Assembly (NCBI GenBank): GCA_046046915.1
Contig: JBJOIT010000024.1
Coordinates: 1 to 46,723, forward strand
Origin: JBEEJZ01 sp046046915
GTDB taxonomy: Bacteria > Pseudomonadota > Gammaproteobacteria > Burkholderiales > Burkholderiaceae_C
Reading direction: 5' to 3'
DNA length: 46,723 nt
A program made the position numbers and the translations under genes. Below are positions 24,222-32,081 of the stretch, piece by piece. How positions within the stretch are numbered: the stretch's first letter is position 1; every line of letters starts with the position of its first letter. The notes beneath the pieces were generated by a model that worked only from the letters and a program-made list of their open reading frames with translations, did no database searches and had not been told where the DNA came from.

Positions 24222-26270
24222 ATGCTTTACCCCCAGGAATTTGATGTCATCGTCGTAGGTGGCGGCCATGCCGGAACCGAGGCTGCTCTTGCCTCAGCAC
24301 GCATGGGAGCGCGTACCTTGCTGCTCACCCACAACATCGAAACCCTGGGGCAGATGAGTTGCAACCCCTCGATCGGCGGCATAGGCAAGGGGCACCTTGT
24401 CAAGGAAGTGGATGCCCTGGGGGGGGCCATGGCGCTCGCTACCGACGAGGGTGGCATCCAGTTTCGGACACTCAACAGCAGCAAAGGGCCTGCAGTGCGT
24501 GCAACACGAGCGCAGGCAGATCGCATTTTGTACAAGGCGGCGATTCGTCGTAAGCTGGAAAACCAGCCCAACTTGTGGTTATTCCAGCAGGCCGTTGACG
24601 ACTTGATGGTGGAGGGTGACCGCGTGGTCGGCGCCGTCACCCAGGTGGGTATCCGGTTTCGCAGCCGCGCCGTGGTGCTGACGGCGGGGACATTTTTGGA
24701 CGGGAAGATACACGTAGGCCTGGACAACTACGCTGCAGGAAGGGCGGGCGACCCTCCGGCGGTCTCCTTGAGCGCGAGGCTTAAAGAACTTAAGCTCCCG
24801 CAGGGTCGGCTCAAAACAGGGACGCCTCCCCGTATTGACGGTCGCACCATCGATTTCAGCAAGTGCATTGAACAGCCCGGCGACGGGTCTTCTGATGGGA
24901 CGGATGTGCCCGTGTTCAGTTACATGGGCAGGGCGGAGATGCATCCTCAGCAGATTCCGTGCTGGATCACCCACACCAACGAAAGAACGCACGACATCAT
25001 TCGTTCGGGTTTTGATCGCAGCCCCATGTTCACGGGAAAGATTGACGGCATAGGGCCACGGTATTGCCCTAGCGTTGAAGACAAAATCAATCGCTTCGCA
25101 GGCAAAGACAGTCACCAGATTTTTCTGGAGCCTGAGGGGCTGACAACGCATGAGGTGTACCCCAACGGCATTTCAACGAGCTTGCCGTTTGACATTCAAT
25201 ACGCGCTGGTGAGGTCTATGGTGGGCCTGGAAAATGCACACATCCTGCGCCCAGGGTACGCGATTGAATATGACTACTTTGATCCAACAGCACTCAAAAG
25301 CAGTTTTGAGACCAAGGCGATTCAGGGCCTGTTTTTCGCGGGGCAGATCAACGGCACCACGGGCTATGAAGAAGCCGCAGCACAAGGGCTGTTTGCTGGC
25401 GCCAATGCGGCGCTTCATGCCGGCGTCAGGAACGTATGGGCCCAGGACACCTGGGTTTTAGGCAGGGATCAGGCTTATTTGGGCGTGCTGGTTGACGACC
25501 TGATTTCCAAAGGAGTCAGTGAGCCCTATCGCATGTTTACCAGCCGCGCTGAGTTCAGACTTCAACTGCGCGAAGATAACGCGGACATGCGCTTGACAGA
25601 GATGGGGCGTAAGCTGGGCTTGGTCGATGACCATCGCTGGAATGTCTTTTGCCGTAAGCGCGACGCTGTTTCACGTGAAACAGAGCGCTTGAGGTCCATC
25701 TGGGTCAACCCCCGTAATCTGGATGCTCACGAATCCCAGCGTGTCCTGGGTAAAGCCTTGGATCACGAGTACAGCCTTGCGGAGCTCTTGCGCCGCCCCG
25801 ACGTCAGCTATACGGCACTGATGAGCTTGAATGATGCGAAGTATGCGGTCACTGATGTCTTGGATGCCCGCGCTGGGTCGTCTGCCGTTATTGATTCGAG
25901 CAAAACGCTCCGTGATGTGCCGGGACCTACGGATGCCGACCTCGCGAGGTCCGTGGTGGAGCAGGTTGAAATTGCAGCCAAGTACAGCGGCTACATTGAA
26001 CGTCAACGAGACGAAGTGGAGCGAGCAGCTCACTTTGAGCACCTGAAGCTGCCGCCTGATCTTGATTACACCCAGGTCACCGCCTTGAGTTTTGAGGCTA
26101 GACAGAAATTGAAGCAGCACCAGCCAGAAACATTGGGGCAGGCCTCGCGCATTTCTGGCATCACGCCGGCGTCTATTTCCTTGTTGATGGTTTATCTCAA
26201 GAAGCTTCGAAGCAGGCCCATCGAAAAAGCAGACATTTTGGTTCAGGGGTCTGCTCAGGAGGTGGCTTGA
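24222..26270 (+). CDS. mnmG: tRNA uridine-5-carboxymethylaminomethyl(34) synthesis enzyme MnmG (GidA)
   Basis: A 682-aa FAD protein. It has dinucleotide motif VVGGGHAGTEAA near the N-terminus, MSCNPSIGGIGKGHLVKEVDALGG, the TGTFL/GRLKTGTPPRIDG region, YCPSVEDKI, and a GFFAGQINGTTGYEEAAAQG-like stretch. It acts with MnmE to modify wobble uridine 34 of tRNA. It is longer than the 629-aa E. coli protein, with extra residues around 215-240 and near the C-terminus. A perfect parS lies in its coding sequence. rsmG starts at its stop codon. Confidence 0.97.
   Translation: MLYPQEFDVIVVGGGHAGTEAALASARMGARTLLLTHNIETLGQMSCNPSIGGIGKGHLVKEVDALGGAMALATDEGGIQFRTLNSSKGPAVRATRAQADRILYKAAIRRKLENQPNLWLFQQAVDDLMVEGDRVVGAVTQVGIRFRSRAVVLTAGTFLDGKIHVGLDNYAAGRAGDPPAVSLSARLKELKLPQGRLKTGTPPRIDGRTIDFSKCIEQPGDGSSDGTDVPVFSYMGRAEMHPQQIPCWITHTNERTHDIIRSGFDRSPMFTGKIDGIGPRYCPSVEDKINRFAGKDSHQIFLEPEGLTTHEVYPNGISTSLPFDIQYALVRSMVGLENAHILRPGYAIEYDYFDPTALKSSFETKAIQGLFFAGQINGTTGYEEAAAQGLFAGANAALHAGVRNVWAQDTWVLGRDQAYLGVLVDDLISKGVSEPYRMFTSRAEFRLQLREDNADMRLTEMGRKLGLVDDHRWNVFCRKRDAVSRETERLRSIWVNPRNLDAHESQRVLGKALDHEYSLAELLRRPDVSYTALMSLNDAKYAVTDVLDARAGSSAVIDSSKTLRDVPGPTDADLARSVVEQVEIAAKYSGYIERQRDEVERAAHFEHLKLPPDLDYTQVTALSFEARQKLKQHQPETLGQASRISGITPASISLLMVYLKKLRSRPIEKADILVQGSAQEVA
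25667..25682. promoter_or_regulatory. parS: parS site (perfect 16-bp palindrome) inside mnmG
   Basis: TGTTTCACGTGAAACA, identical to the classic chromosomal parS consensus. It encodes part of Val-Ser-Arg-Glu-Thr in MnmG. It lies 3.4 kb before parB, whose product should load here. Confidence 0.95.
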
Positions 26271-26917
26271 TGCGGATGCTTGAGCCGCAATTAAGGCTTG
26301 GCCTGGATGAATTGGGTCTGGCTTTGTCAGATTCCCAAGTTGTCCAGTTGCTGGACTATCTGGCATTGATTGAGAAATGGACCAAGGTTTACAACCTGAC
26401 CGCTGTACGCGAGCCAGCAGCCATGTTGTCTCAACATCTGCTGGACAGTCTGGCCGTGATTCGGCCTCTCGCGAACCAAGTCAAAGAGAGCGCGTTCAAG
26501 GAATTGCGACTTCTGGACGTCGGGTCGGGTGCTGGCTTGCCGGGGGTTGTTTTGGCCATATGTCGACCAGACTGGCAGGTGCAGTGCGTGGACACGGTAG
26601 CCAAAAAGGCAGCCTTCATTCAACAGGTTGCTTCGAGCTTAAAGCTTTCTAACTTACGAGGCGTCCATGCCCGCGTGGAAAGCTTGACCGGGCCTTTTGA
26701 TGTTGTGTGCTCACGCGCATTTGCCTCGTTGGCCGATTTCGCCGTATGGTCCAAAGGTGCTTTGTCTCAACATGGCGTCTGGATGGCGCTCAAGGGCAAG
26801 CATCCGGCAGATGAAATCGCTGCGCTGCCAGCGGAACTGACGGTGTTTCACGTGGAACCAGTCGTGGTACCGAGGTTACAGGCTGAGCGCTGCATCGTTT
26901 GGATGCGGCCACTCTGA
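26270..26917 (+). CDS. rsmG: 16S rRNA (guanine(527)-N7)-methyltransferase RsmG (GidB)
   Basis: A 215-aa SAM-dependent methyltransferase. It has the GidB N-terminus (EKWTKVYNLTAVREP), SAM motif I LLDVGSGAGLPGVVLAI (about 82-98), and VESLTGPFDVVCSRAFASL. It methylates G527 of 16S rRNA; loss gives low-level streptomycin resistance in other species. The ATG shares a base with the mnmG TGA and sits behind AGGAGG, so translation is coupled. An in-frame TTG three bases upstream is unlikely. A near-perfect parS lies close to its 3' end. Confidence 0.95.
   Translation: MRMLEPQLRLGLDELGLALSDSQVVQLLDYLALIEKWTKVYNLTAVREPAAMLSQHLLDSLAVIRPLANQVKESAFKELRLLDVGSGAGLPGVVLAICRPDWQVQCVDTVAKKAAFIQQVASSLKLSNLRGVHARVESLTGPFDVVCSRAFASLADFAVWSKGALSQHGVWMALKGKHPADEIAALPAELTVFHVEPVVVPRLQAERCIVWMRPL
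26844..26859. promoter_or_regulatory. parS: Second parS-like site inside rsmG
   Basis: TGTTTCACGTGGAACC matches the relaxed consensus TGTTNCACGTGNAACA at every position but the last. It lies 1.18 kb from the perfect parS and 2.2 kb before parB. Confidence 0.75.
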
Positions 26918-26982
26918 ATATTCACGGGCTGTTCGCACATAGACGCTGGCGTAAACTGCGGCCTCACTTTCGGGGCAAATAA

Positions 26983-27597
26983 ATGTTTGGTATTGCAGAT
27001 TACGGCGCCTTTGTTGCCGCTTTTGTTCTCCTGCTTTTCCTGCCTGGGCCCGGCAACTTGGCCTTGATCACTTCTACCGGACAAGGCGGCCTGGTCGGTG
27101 GAACGGCCTCTGTTTTTGGTTTGCTTCTGGGGGATCAGATATTGATGTGGCTAACAGTGGCGGGTGTCGCCGCTGTGCTTGCATCCAACCCAATGTTGTT
27201 TACTGCCATGCAGTGGCTGGGCGCCGCCTATCTCGCATGGCTGGGCTTCAAGATGCTAACGGCCAAGCCTGGCGATAAGCCCATGATCAACATACGACCC
27301 GGACATTATTTTCGGCAGACCATGGTCATTACCTTGTTCAACCCCAAGGCCATCATGTTCTACGTCGCGTTTTTCCCGCAGTTCATCGATCCAGAAAGAC
27401 ACCAGGGTTTTGTGACCTTTGGCGTGATGGCGCTCACGATCGCCGTCTTGGGTTTTGTGTACTGCATGGGTGTCGTGATCATTACCCACACCATGGCAGA
27501 AAAATTGCGTGCTAACCCTGCAGTCACAGCGGCCTTGCAAAAGATCGCCGGCGTTTGCCTGGTGGGGTTCGGCCTCAAGCTTGCTCTGTCCAAATAG
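26983..27597 (+). CDS. LysE/RhtB family amino-acid exporter
   Basis: A 204-aa polytopic protein of about six transmembrane helices. It begins with the family's LFLPGPGNLALITSTGQGG, and has a central cytosolic loop and an FNPKAIMFYVAFFPQFID motif. LysE/RhtB proteins export amino acids or related metabolites; the substrate is not predictable. It lies between rsmG and parA on the same strand, 65 and 53 bp away, and may be read from either unit. Confidence 0.92.
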   Translation: MFGIADYGAFVAAFVLLLFLPGPGNLALITSTGQGGLVGGTASVFGLLLGDQILMWLTVAGVAAVLASNPMLFTAMQWLGAAYLAWLGFKMLTAKPGDKPMINIRPGHYFRQTMVITLFNPKAIMFYVAFFPQFIDPERHQGFVTFGVMALTIAVLGFVYCMGVVIITHTMAEKLRANPAVTAALQKIAGVCLVGFGLKLALSK

Positions 27598-27650
27598 CTT
27601 GAAGCTCAGGCAAACAGCACTTTTTATGTTTCTAAGGTTCACTCATTAGC

Positions 27651-28436
27651 ATGGCCAAAATATTTTGCGTCGCCAACCAAAAGGGTGGGGTAGGTAAAAC
27701 GACCACCACGGTCAACCTGGCAGCTGGTTTGGCCAAGCTAGGGCAGCGTGTGTTGATGATCGACCTTGATCCCCAGGGCAACGCCACCATGGGCTCCGGT
27801 GTGGACAAGCGCACGCTGGAGCTCAGCGTGTATGACGTGCTTTTGGAGTCGGCTACGGTTGCAGAGGCACGGGTACAAAGCCCCAAGCTGCTTGATGGCG
27901 GCTGCAGCTATGACATATTGGGCGCCAGCCGTGATCTGGCCGGCGCCGAGGTAGAGCTGGTCGCACTGGAACGCCGCGAAAAGCGCCTAAAGGCCGCTTT
28001 GGCGTTGGTGAATAGCGATTACGACTTCGTGCTGATTGACTGTCCACCCTCGCTGTCCATGCTCACACTCAATGGCCTGTGCTGCGCGCACGGCGTCATC
28101 GTGCCCATGCAGTGTGAATACTTTGCCCTGGAAGGCTTGACCGATCTGGTCAACACCATCAAGCAAGTGCACGCCAACCTCAACCGCGATCTGGCCATCA
28201 TCGGTTTGTTGCGGGTAATGTTTGATCCGCGCATTACCCTACAGCAGCAGGTCAGTGAGCAACTCAAGTCGCACTTCGGCAACAAGGTGTTTGATACGGT
28301 CATTCCCCGCAACGTGCGTTTGGCAGAGGCGCCGAGCTATGGTCTGCCCGGGGTTGTGTTCGACCCGTCGTCCAAAGGGGCGCAAGCTTTTGTGACCTTT
28401 GCACAAGAGATGGTTGACCGTATCGCCACCTTGTGA
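27651..28436 (+). CDS. parA: Chromosome partitioning ATPase ParA (Soj)
   Basis: A 261-aa ParA ATPase starting MAKIFCVANQKGGVGKTTT with the deviant Walker A (KGGVGKTT at 11-18), followed by DLDPQGNATMGSGVD and DCPPSLSMLTLNGL. It lacks the extra N-terminal DNA-binding region of plasmid type Ia ParA, as expected for chromosomal Soj. ATP-ParA coats the nucleoid and pulls ParB-parS complexes apart after replication. parB lies downstream beyond one inserted hydrolase gene. Confidence 0.95.
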   Translation: MAKIFCVANQKGGVGKTTTTVNLAAGLAKLGQRVLMIDLDPQGNATMGSGVDKRTLELSVYDVLLESATVAEARVQSPKLLDGGCSYDILGASRDLAGAEVELVALERREKRLKAALALVNSDYDFVLIDCPPSLSMLTLNGLCCAHGVIVPMQCEYFALEGLTDLVNTIKQVHANLNRDLAIIGLLRVMFDPRITLQQQVSEQLKSHFGNKVFDTVIPRNVRLAEAPSYGLPGVVFDPSSKGAQAFVTFAQEMVDRIATL

Positions 28437-28466
28437 CGCGATGGCAGTCCAATAAATAGCCAGCCC

Positions 28467-29021
28467 ATGTCCAAAACCACTGTTTTATTGCTTCCAGGCT
28501 GGCAAAACTCCGGCCCAGATCATTGGCAAAGCAGATGGGAAAGTCTGTACGGCTACACCCGTGTGGAGCAGCATGATTGGCTGCGACCTTTGCGCGGAGA
28601 CTGGATTTCCCGCCTTGAAGACGTGGTCTTGAGTCAGCCACCCGAGTCGTCGATCACCTTGGTGGCTCACAGCTTGGGTTGTATCCTGGTCGCCGCTTGG
28701 GCGCAGGTCTCGCGCAATACCCACCGGGTGCAGAATGCTTTGCTGGTGGCGCCCGGTGACCCAGAGCGGGATGAATTGCGCCCGGTGCTGGCCAGTTGGT
28801 CACCCGTGGTTCAACAACGCTTGCCGTTCAGATCCATGGTGCTGGGCAGCCAGGATGATCCCTATTGCCATATTGAACGGTCACGCCTCTGGGCGGGCGC
28901 CTGGGGGGCGGAGTTTGTTGATTATGGACTTCGGGGCCATATCAATGCCGAGTCTTGCCTTGGCGACTGGCCCGAGGGGCACCAAATGCTCCTGAATTTG
29001 CAGCAAAAATGCGGGGCCTGA
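28467..29021 (+). CDS. RBBP9/YdeN-family alpha/beta (serine) hydrolase
   Basis: A 184-aa small alpha/beta hydrolase. It opens with LLLPGWQNSGPDHWQSRWE, typical of the RBBP9/YdeN family. The nucleophile is Ser69 in VAHSLG, the acid is Asp130/131 in GSQDDP, and the His is His158 in GHINAESCLGDWPEG. The triad looks complete, so it should be active, but the substrate is unknown. It lies between parA (30 bp) and parB (27 bp) on the same strand, so it is almost certainly in one transcript with them. Confidence 0.9.
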   Translation: MSKTTVLLLPGWQNSGPDHWQSRWESLYGYTRVEQHDWLRPLRGDWISRLEDVVLSQPPESSITLVAHSLGCILVAAWAQVSRNTHRVQNALLVAPGDPERDELRPVLASWSPVVQQRLPFRSMVLGSQDDPYCHIERSRLWAGAWGAEFVDYGLRGHINAESCLGDWPEGHQMLLNLQQKCGA

Positions 29022-29048
29022 TGGCGTCGTTTACCTGAGAGAGAAACC

Positions 29049-29981
29049 ATGGTTACCAGAAAACCCAAAGGCCTAGGCCTAGGACTCGAAGCCTTGCTGG
29101 GTCCCCGCGTTGTCGATCCGATGCCTGCTGATGCCGTCTCTCCGGTGGCCGGGGTACCCAGCACCCTGTCGTTGGCCGATATGGTGCCCGGTCAGTATCA
29201 GCCCCGCACCCGGATGGACGAAGGCGCCTTGTATGAGCTGGCTGAAAGCATCAAGGCCCAGGGCATCATGCAGCCTATCCTTGTGCGCCGGCTCACTGAG
29301 GGTGACAACCAAGGTAAGTACGAAATCATCGCTGGCGAGCGTCGCTTCCGGGCCGCCAAGCTTGCGGGCCTGGACAGCGTACCGGTACTGGTGCGAGACG
29401 TGCCCAACGAGGCCGCAGCTGCCATGGCGCTGATTGAAAACATCCAGCGCGAAGACCTCAACCCCCTGGAGGAAGCCCAAGGTCTGCAGCGCCTGATCCG
29501 GGAGTTTGGCTTGACGCACGAGCAGGCGGCGCAAGCCGTGGGCCGGTCCCGCAGCGCAGCCAGTAACCTGCTGCGCTTGCTTAATCTGGCAGACCCTGTT
29601 CAAACTATGCTCATGGCCGGCGATATCGACATGGGACATGCCCGTGCGCTGTTAGGTCTGGACCGAGCCCATCAAATCACAGCGGCGCATCAAATCACTG
29701 CCCGTAGCATGTCGGTGCGCGACGCTGAAAGCCTGGTGCGCAAGCTCAGTGCTGAATTCACCCTCACGGCGCCGAAGCCGAAGAAGGAAAAATCTCGTGA
29801 CCTCAAACGTGTGGAGGAAGAGTTGTCCGATCTGCTGACCGCGCAAGTGGAAGTGCGCGTGAAGAAACGGGTCAAGCGTGCGGGGCGCATGGAAGACACC
29901 GGCGAGATCAGCATTCAGTTTGGCTCCCTGGATGAGCTCAATGGCCTCATTGAGCGTTTGTCTGGCGGCGTGCAACGTTAA
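29049..29981 (+). CDS. parB: Chromosome partitioning protein ParB (Spo0J)
   Basis: A 310-aa ParB. The N-terminal ParA-stimulating segment is Lys/Arg/Leu-rich (KPKGLGLGLEALLG), and the CTPase/ParB-N domain has QPRTRMDE and GERRFRAAKLAG (96-107). A helix-turn-helix (LTHEQAAQAVGRSRSAASNLLRLLNL, about 155-180) reads parS, and the C-terminal dimer domain is near 275-305. It loads at parS, spreads as a CTP clamp and recruits SMC. A short AHQITA duplication occurs at 207-218. The parS sites in mnmG and rsmG are upstream. Confidence 0.96.
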   Translation: MVTRKPKGLGLGLEALLGPRVVDPMPADAVSPVAGVPSTLSLADMVPGQYQPRTRMDEGALYELAESIKAQGIMQPILVRRLTEGDNQGKYEIIAGERRFRAAKLAGLDSVPVLVRDVPNEAAAAMALIENIQREDLNPLEEAQGLQRLIREFGLTHEQAAQAVGRSRSAASNLLRLLNLADPVQTMLMAGDIDMGHARALLGLDRAHQITAAHQITARSMSVRDAESLVRKLSAEFTLTAPKPKKEKSRDLKRVEEELSDLLTAQVEVRVKKRVKRAGRMEDTGEISIQFGSLDELNGLIERLSGGVQR

Positions 29982-30013
29982 CTTGTGGTCTTTTGGGGCA
30001 CTGCGCCGTGATC

Positions 30014-30829
30014 ATGCCCGCCCTGAACGACCGGCTACGTACCTTGAACCAGGCAACGTGGCCATTGCCTGCTTTTCTTGTCTGGGCTTGTGCTTGGTGC
30101 CTGGTCTGGCTCTTTCAATCCATGCAGGCCCCCTTAGCGGTGGGTGTGTTGATGGCAACTCTTTGGGGCGCTGGTTGCAGTGTTATGGGCAGTACCCGAT
30201 GGCGCAAAGCACTCATCGCCCTTGGCTTTCCGGTGTCACTGCTGGCTATGGGGGCCGCCTCATTGCCTGCTTGGGCTTGGCTGCTGCCACTGGTGGCTTT
30301 GCTGCTTTTGTACCCTGTGCATGCCTGGCGTGATGCACCTTTGTTTCCCACGCCACGTGGTGCCCTGAAAGACCTGCCCAGCCATGCTGCTTTGTCGGTG
30401 GGCGCGCAGATACTGGATGCGGGCTGTGGCTTGGGACATGGCCTGCAAGCGTTGCGCCAGGCGTATCCCGCCGCTCATCTGCATGGTCTGGAGTGGAGCT
30501 GGCCTTTGCGCTGGTGGTGCGCTTTGCGCTGCCCCTGGGCCCGCGTGCGACAAGGTGACATCTGGCACCAAAGTTGGCACGACTGGGATCTCGTTTACCT
30601 CTTTCAGCGACCCGAAAGCATGCCGCGTGCAGCAGCCAAAGCCCGGGCTGAGATGCGGCCCGACGCTTGGCTGGTCAGTCTGGAATTTGAAGCCCGCAAC
30701 TTGCAGCCACAGGCCTGTCTAAGGGCTGCGGATGGTCGGCCGGTTTGGCTCTACAGAGCGCCTTTTTTGCCCGCTGAAGAAAACTTAATTCAGTGCTCAT
30801 CGGGCAATGCTATTCTTGCCACTCGGTGA
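30014..30829 (+). CDS. Membrane-anchored class I SAM-dependent methyltransferase
   Basis: A 271-aa protein with about four hydrophobic helices in the first 100 residues, then a methyltransferase domain with SAM motif I ILDAGCGLGHG (about 133-143) and an acidic motif II (HGLEW, Glu160). The fold suggests a cytosolic catalytic face at the membrane; the substrate is unknown. Possible starts are ATG 30014, GTG 30008 and TTG 29993; none has a strong ribosome site. It lies 32 bp after parB and may be cotranscribed with parAB. Confidence 0.78.
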   Translation: MPALNDRLRTLNQATWPLPAFLVWACAWCLVWLFQSMQAPLAVGVLMATLWGAGCSVMGSTRWRKALIALGFPVSLLAMGAASLPAWAWLLPLVALLLLYPVHAWRDAPLFPTPRGALKDLPSHAALSVGAQILDAGCGLGHGLQALRQAYPAAHLHGLEWSWPLRWWCALRCPWARVRQGDIWHQSWHDWDLVYLFQRPESMPRAAAKARAEMRPDAWLVSLEFEARNLQPQACLRAADGRPVWLYRAPFLPAEENLIQCSSGNAILATR

Positions 30830-30884
30830 ACAATGAACACAGAGTGTCGCTGTCATCGAGACACATAAAAATCGTTGGAACTTC

Positions 30885-32045
30885 ATGAGCGCAACCCAAG
30901 CAAAGGCCAAGTCCACCATTTTGGTGGTCGATGACGAACCCATCAATCGGATGCTGCTGTCTGAGGCGTTGAGCAGCCTTTACGATGTCCTGTCGGCAAA
31001 GGATGGTGAGACGTGTCTTGCTATGACCAGCTCCACAAGCCAACGACCCGACCTGATCCTCCTGGACATCATGATGCCGATCATGGATGGCTACGAGGTC
31101 TGCCGTCGCCTCAAGGCAGACCCTGGCACGCAGAACATTCCTGTGATTTTTGTGTCGGCCAAGTCGGAGCCCGATGATGAACAGTTGGGACTCGAAATCG
31201 GCGCCGTGGACTTTGTCCACAAACCAGTGAGCTTTCCCATTTTGCTGGCCCGGGTGGCATCTCATTTGGCGCTCAAGACCCAAGCAGATTTGCTGCGCTC
31301 CGAAAATGACACCTTGGAGCAGCAGGTGCAAGCACGCACCCAAGAGCTGGTTGAGCTGCAAGACGTGACCATGGTGGCGATGGCCTTGCTGGCCGAGGTG
31401 GGGGATGCCGACACCTTGCCGCACATTCGCAGGACTCAGCATTACGTGCAAGCCCTGGCGCGGCATGTGCGTGACCGTCGTCCCTTCGTAGGTCAGCTGA
31501 CTGACGAGGCGATTCAGGCCATCTTCCGCTCGGTACCCTTGCATGACATAGGCAATGCCGGCATACCAGACCGCGTGCTCCTCAAGCCAGGCCGCTTGAC
31601 CCCTGGTGACATCGCCATCATGAACACCCACACGCAGATCGGTGTGGATGTGATTGAGCAGGCCGAGCGTTCCATGGTGACCCAGCTACCCTTTCTCACG
31701 ACAGCCAAAGAAATTGTGCTGGCGCACCATGAGCGCTGGGATGGTCGAGGTTATCCCCGGGGACTGGCTGGCAAGGCCATCCCTCTGTCTGCTCGCCTGA
31801 CCACCATTGCCGACGTCTACGACGCGCTCATCACACCTCGTGTGTACAAGTCGGGTCTGTCGCACCAGGAGGCCATGCACGTGATCTTTCAGGAGCGAGG
31901 CCAGCATTTCGACCCCGATCTGGTCGATGCCTTTGTCGAAATTCAGGACGATATTTTGGCCATCGCTGAACGTTTCCCTGATTCGGCCGATGGCATGGAA
32001 AAGAAGATCCAGTACATGATCGCGGCCATCGCCGAAGAGGCCTGA
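30885..32045 (+). CDS. Response regulator with HD-GYP domain
   Basis: A 386-aa protein. The receiver domain (about 10-125) has Asp16/17, phospho-acceptor Asp61, Ser91 and Lys113. A coiled linker (about 135-160, LEQQVQARTQELVELQ) leads to an HD-GYP domain (about 163-365) with HD at 220-221 and HHERWDGRGYP at 281-291. HD-GYP proteins usually degrade cyclic di-GMP. The usual HDIGK is HDIGN here and the early ETG-x-H is DTLPH, so activity is uncertain. No sensor kinase is adjacent. It ends at a bidirectional hairpin. Confidence 0.9.
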   Translation: MSATQAKAKSTILVVDDEPINRMLLSEALSSLYDVLSAKDGETCLAMTSSTSQRPDLILLDIMMPIMDGYEVCRRLKADPGTQNIPVIFVSAKSEPDDEQLGLEIGAVDFVHKPVSFPILLARVASHLALKTQADLLRSENDTLEQQVQARTQELVELQDVTMVAMALLAEVGDADTLPHIRRTQHYVQALARHVRDRRPFVGQLTDEAIQAIFRSVPLHDIGNAGIPDRVLLKPGRLTPGDIAIMNTHTQIGVDVIEQAERSMVTQLPFLTTAKEIVLAHHERWDGRGYPRGLAGKAIPLSARLTTIADVYDALITPRVYKSGLSHQEAMHVIFQERGQHFDPDLVDAFVEIQDDILAIAERFPDSADGMEKKIQYMIAAIAEEA

Positions 32046-32052
32046 ACGCCAG

Positions 32053-32078
32053 TGCCCCGCCTTGCGTTGGGCGGGGCA
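32053..32078. terminator. Hairpin between convergent HD-GYP and FAD-oxidase genes
   Basis: TGCCCCGCC (32053-32061) pairs perfectly with GGCGGGGCA (32070-32078) around an 8-base loop in the 36-bp gap between two stop codons. No T run follows. Confidence 0.55.
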
Positions 32079-32081
32079 GAC

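Noticed and set aside
29667..29702. AHQITA tandem duplication in parB
   Set aside because: Similar alternating residues occur in this part of many ParB proteins, so a recent duplication cannot be claimed.
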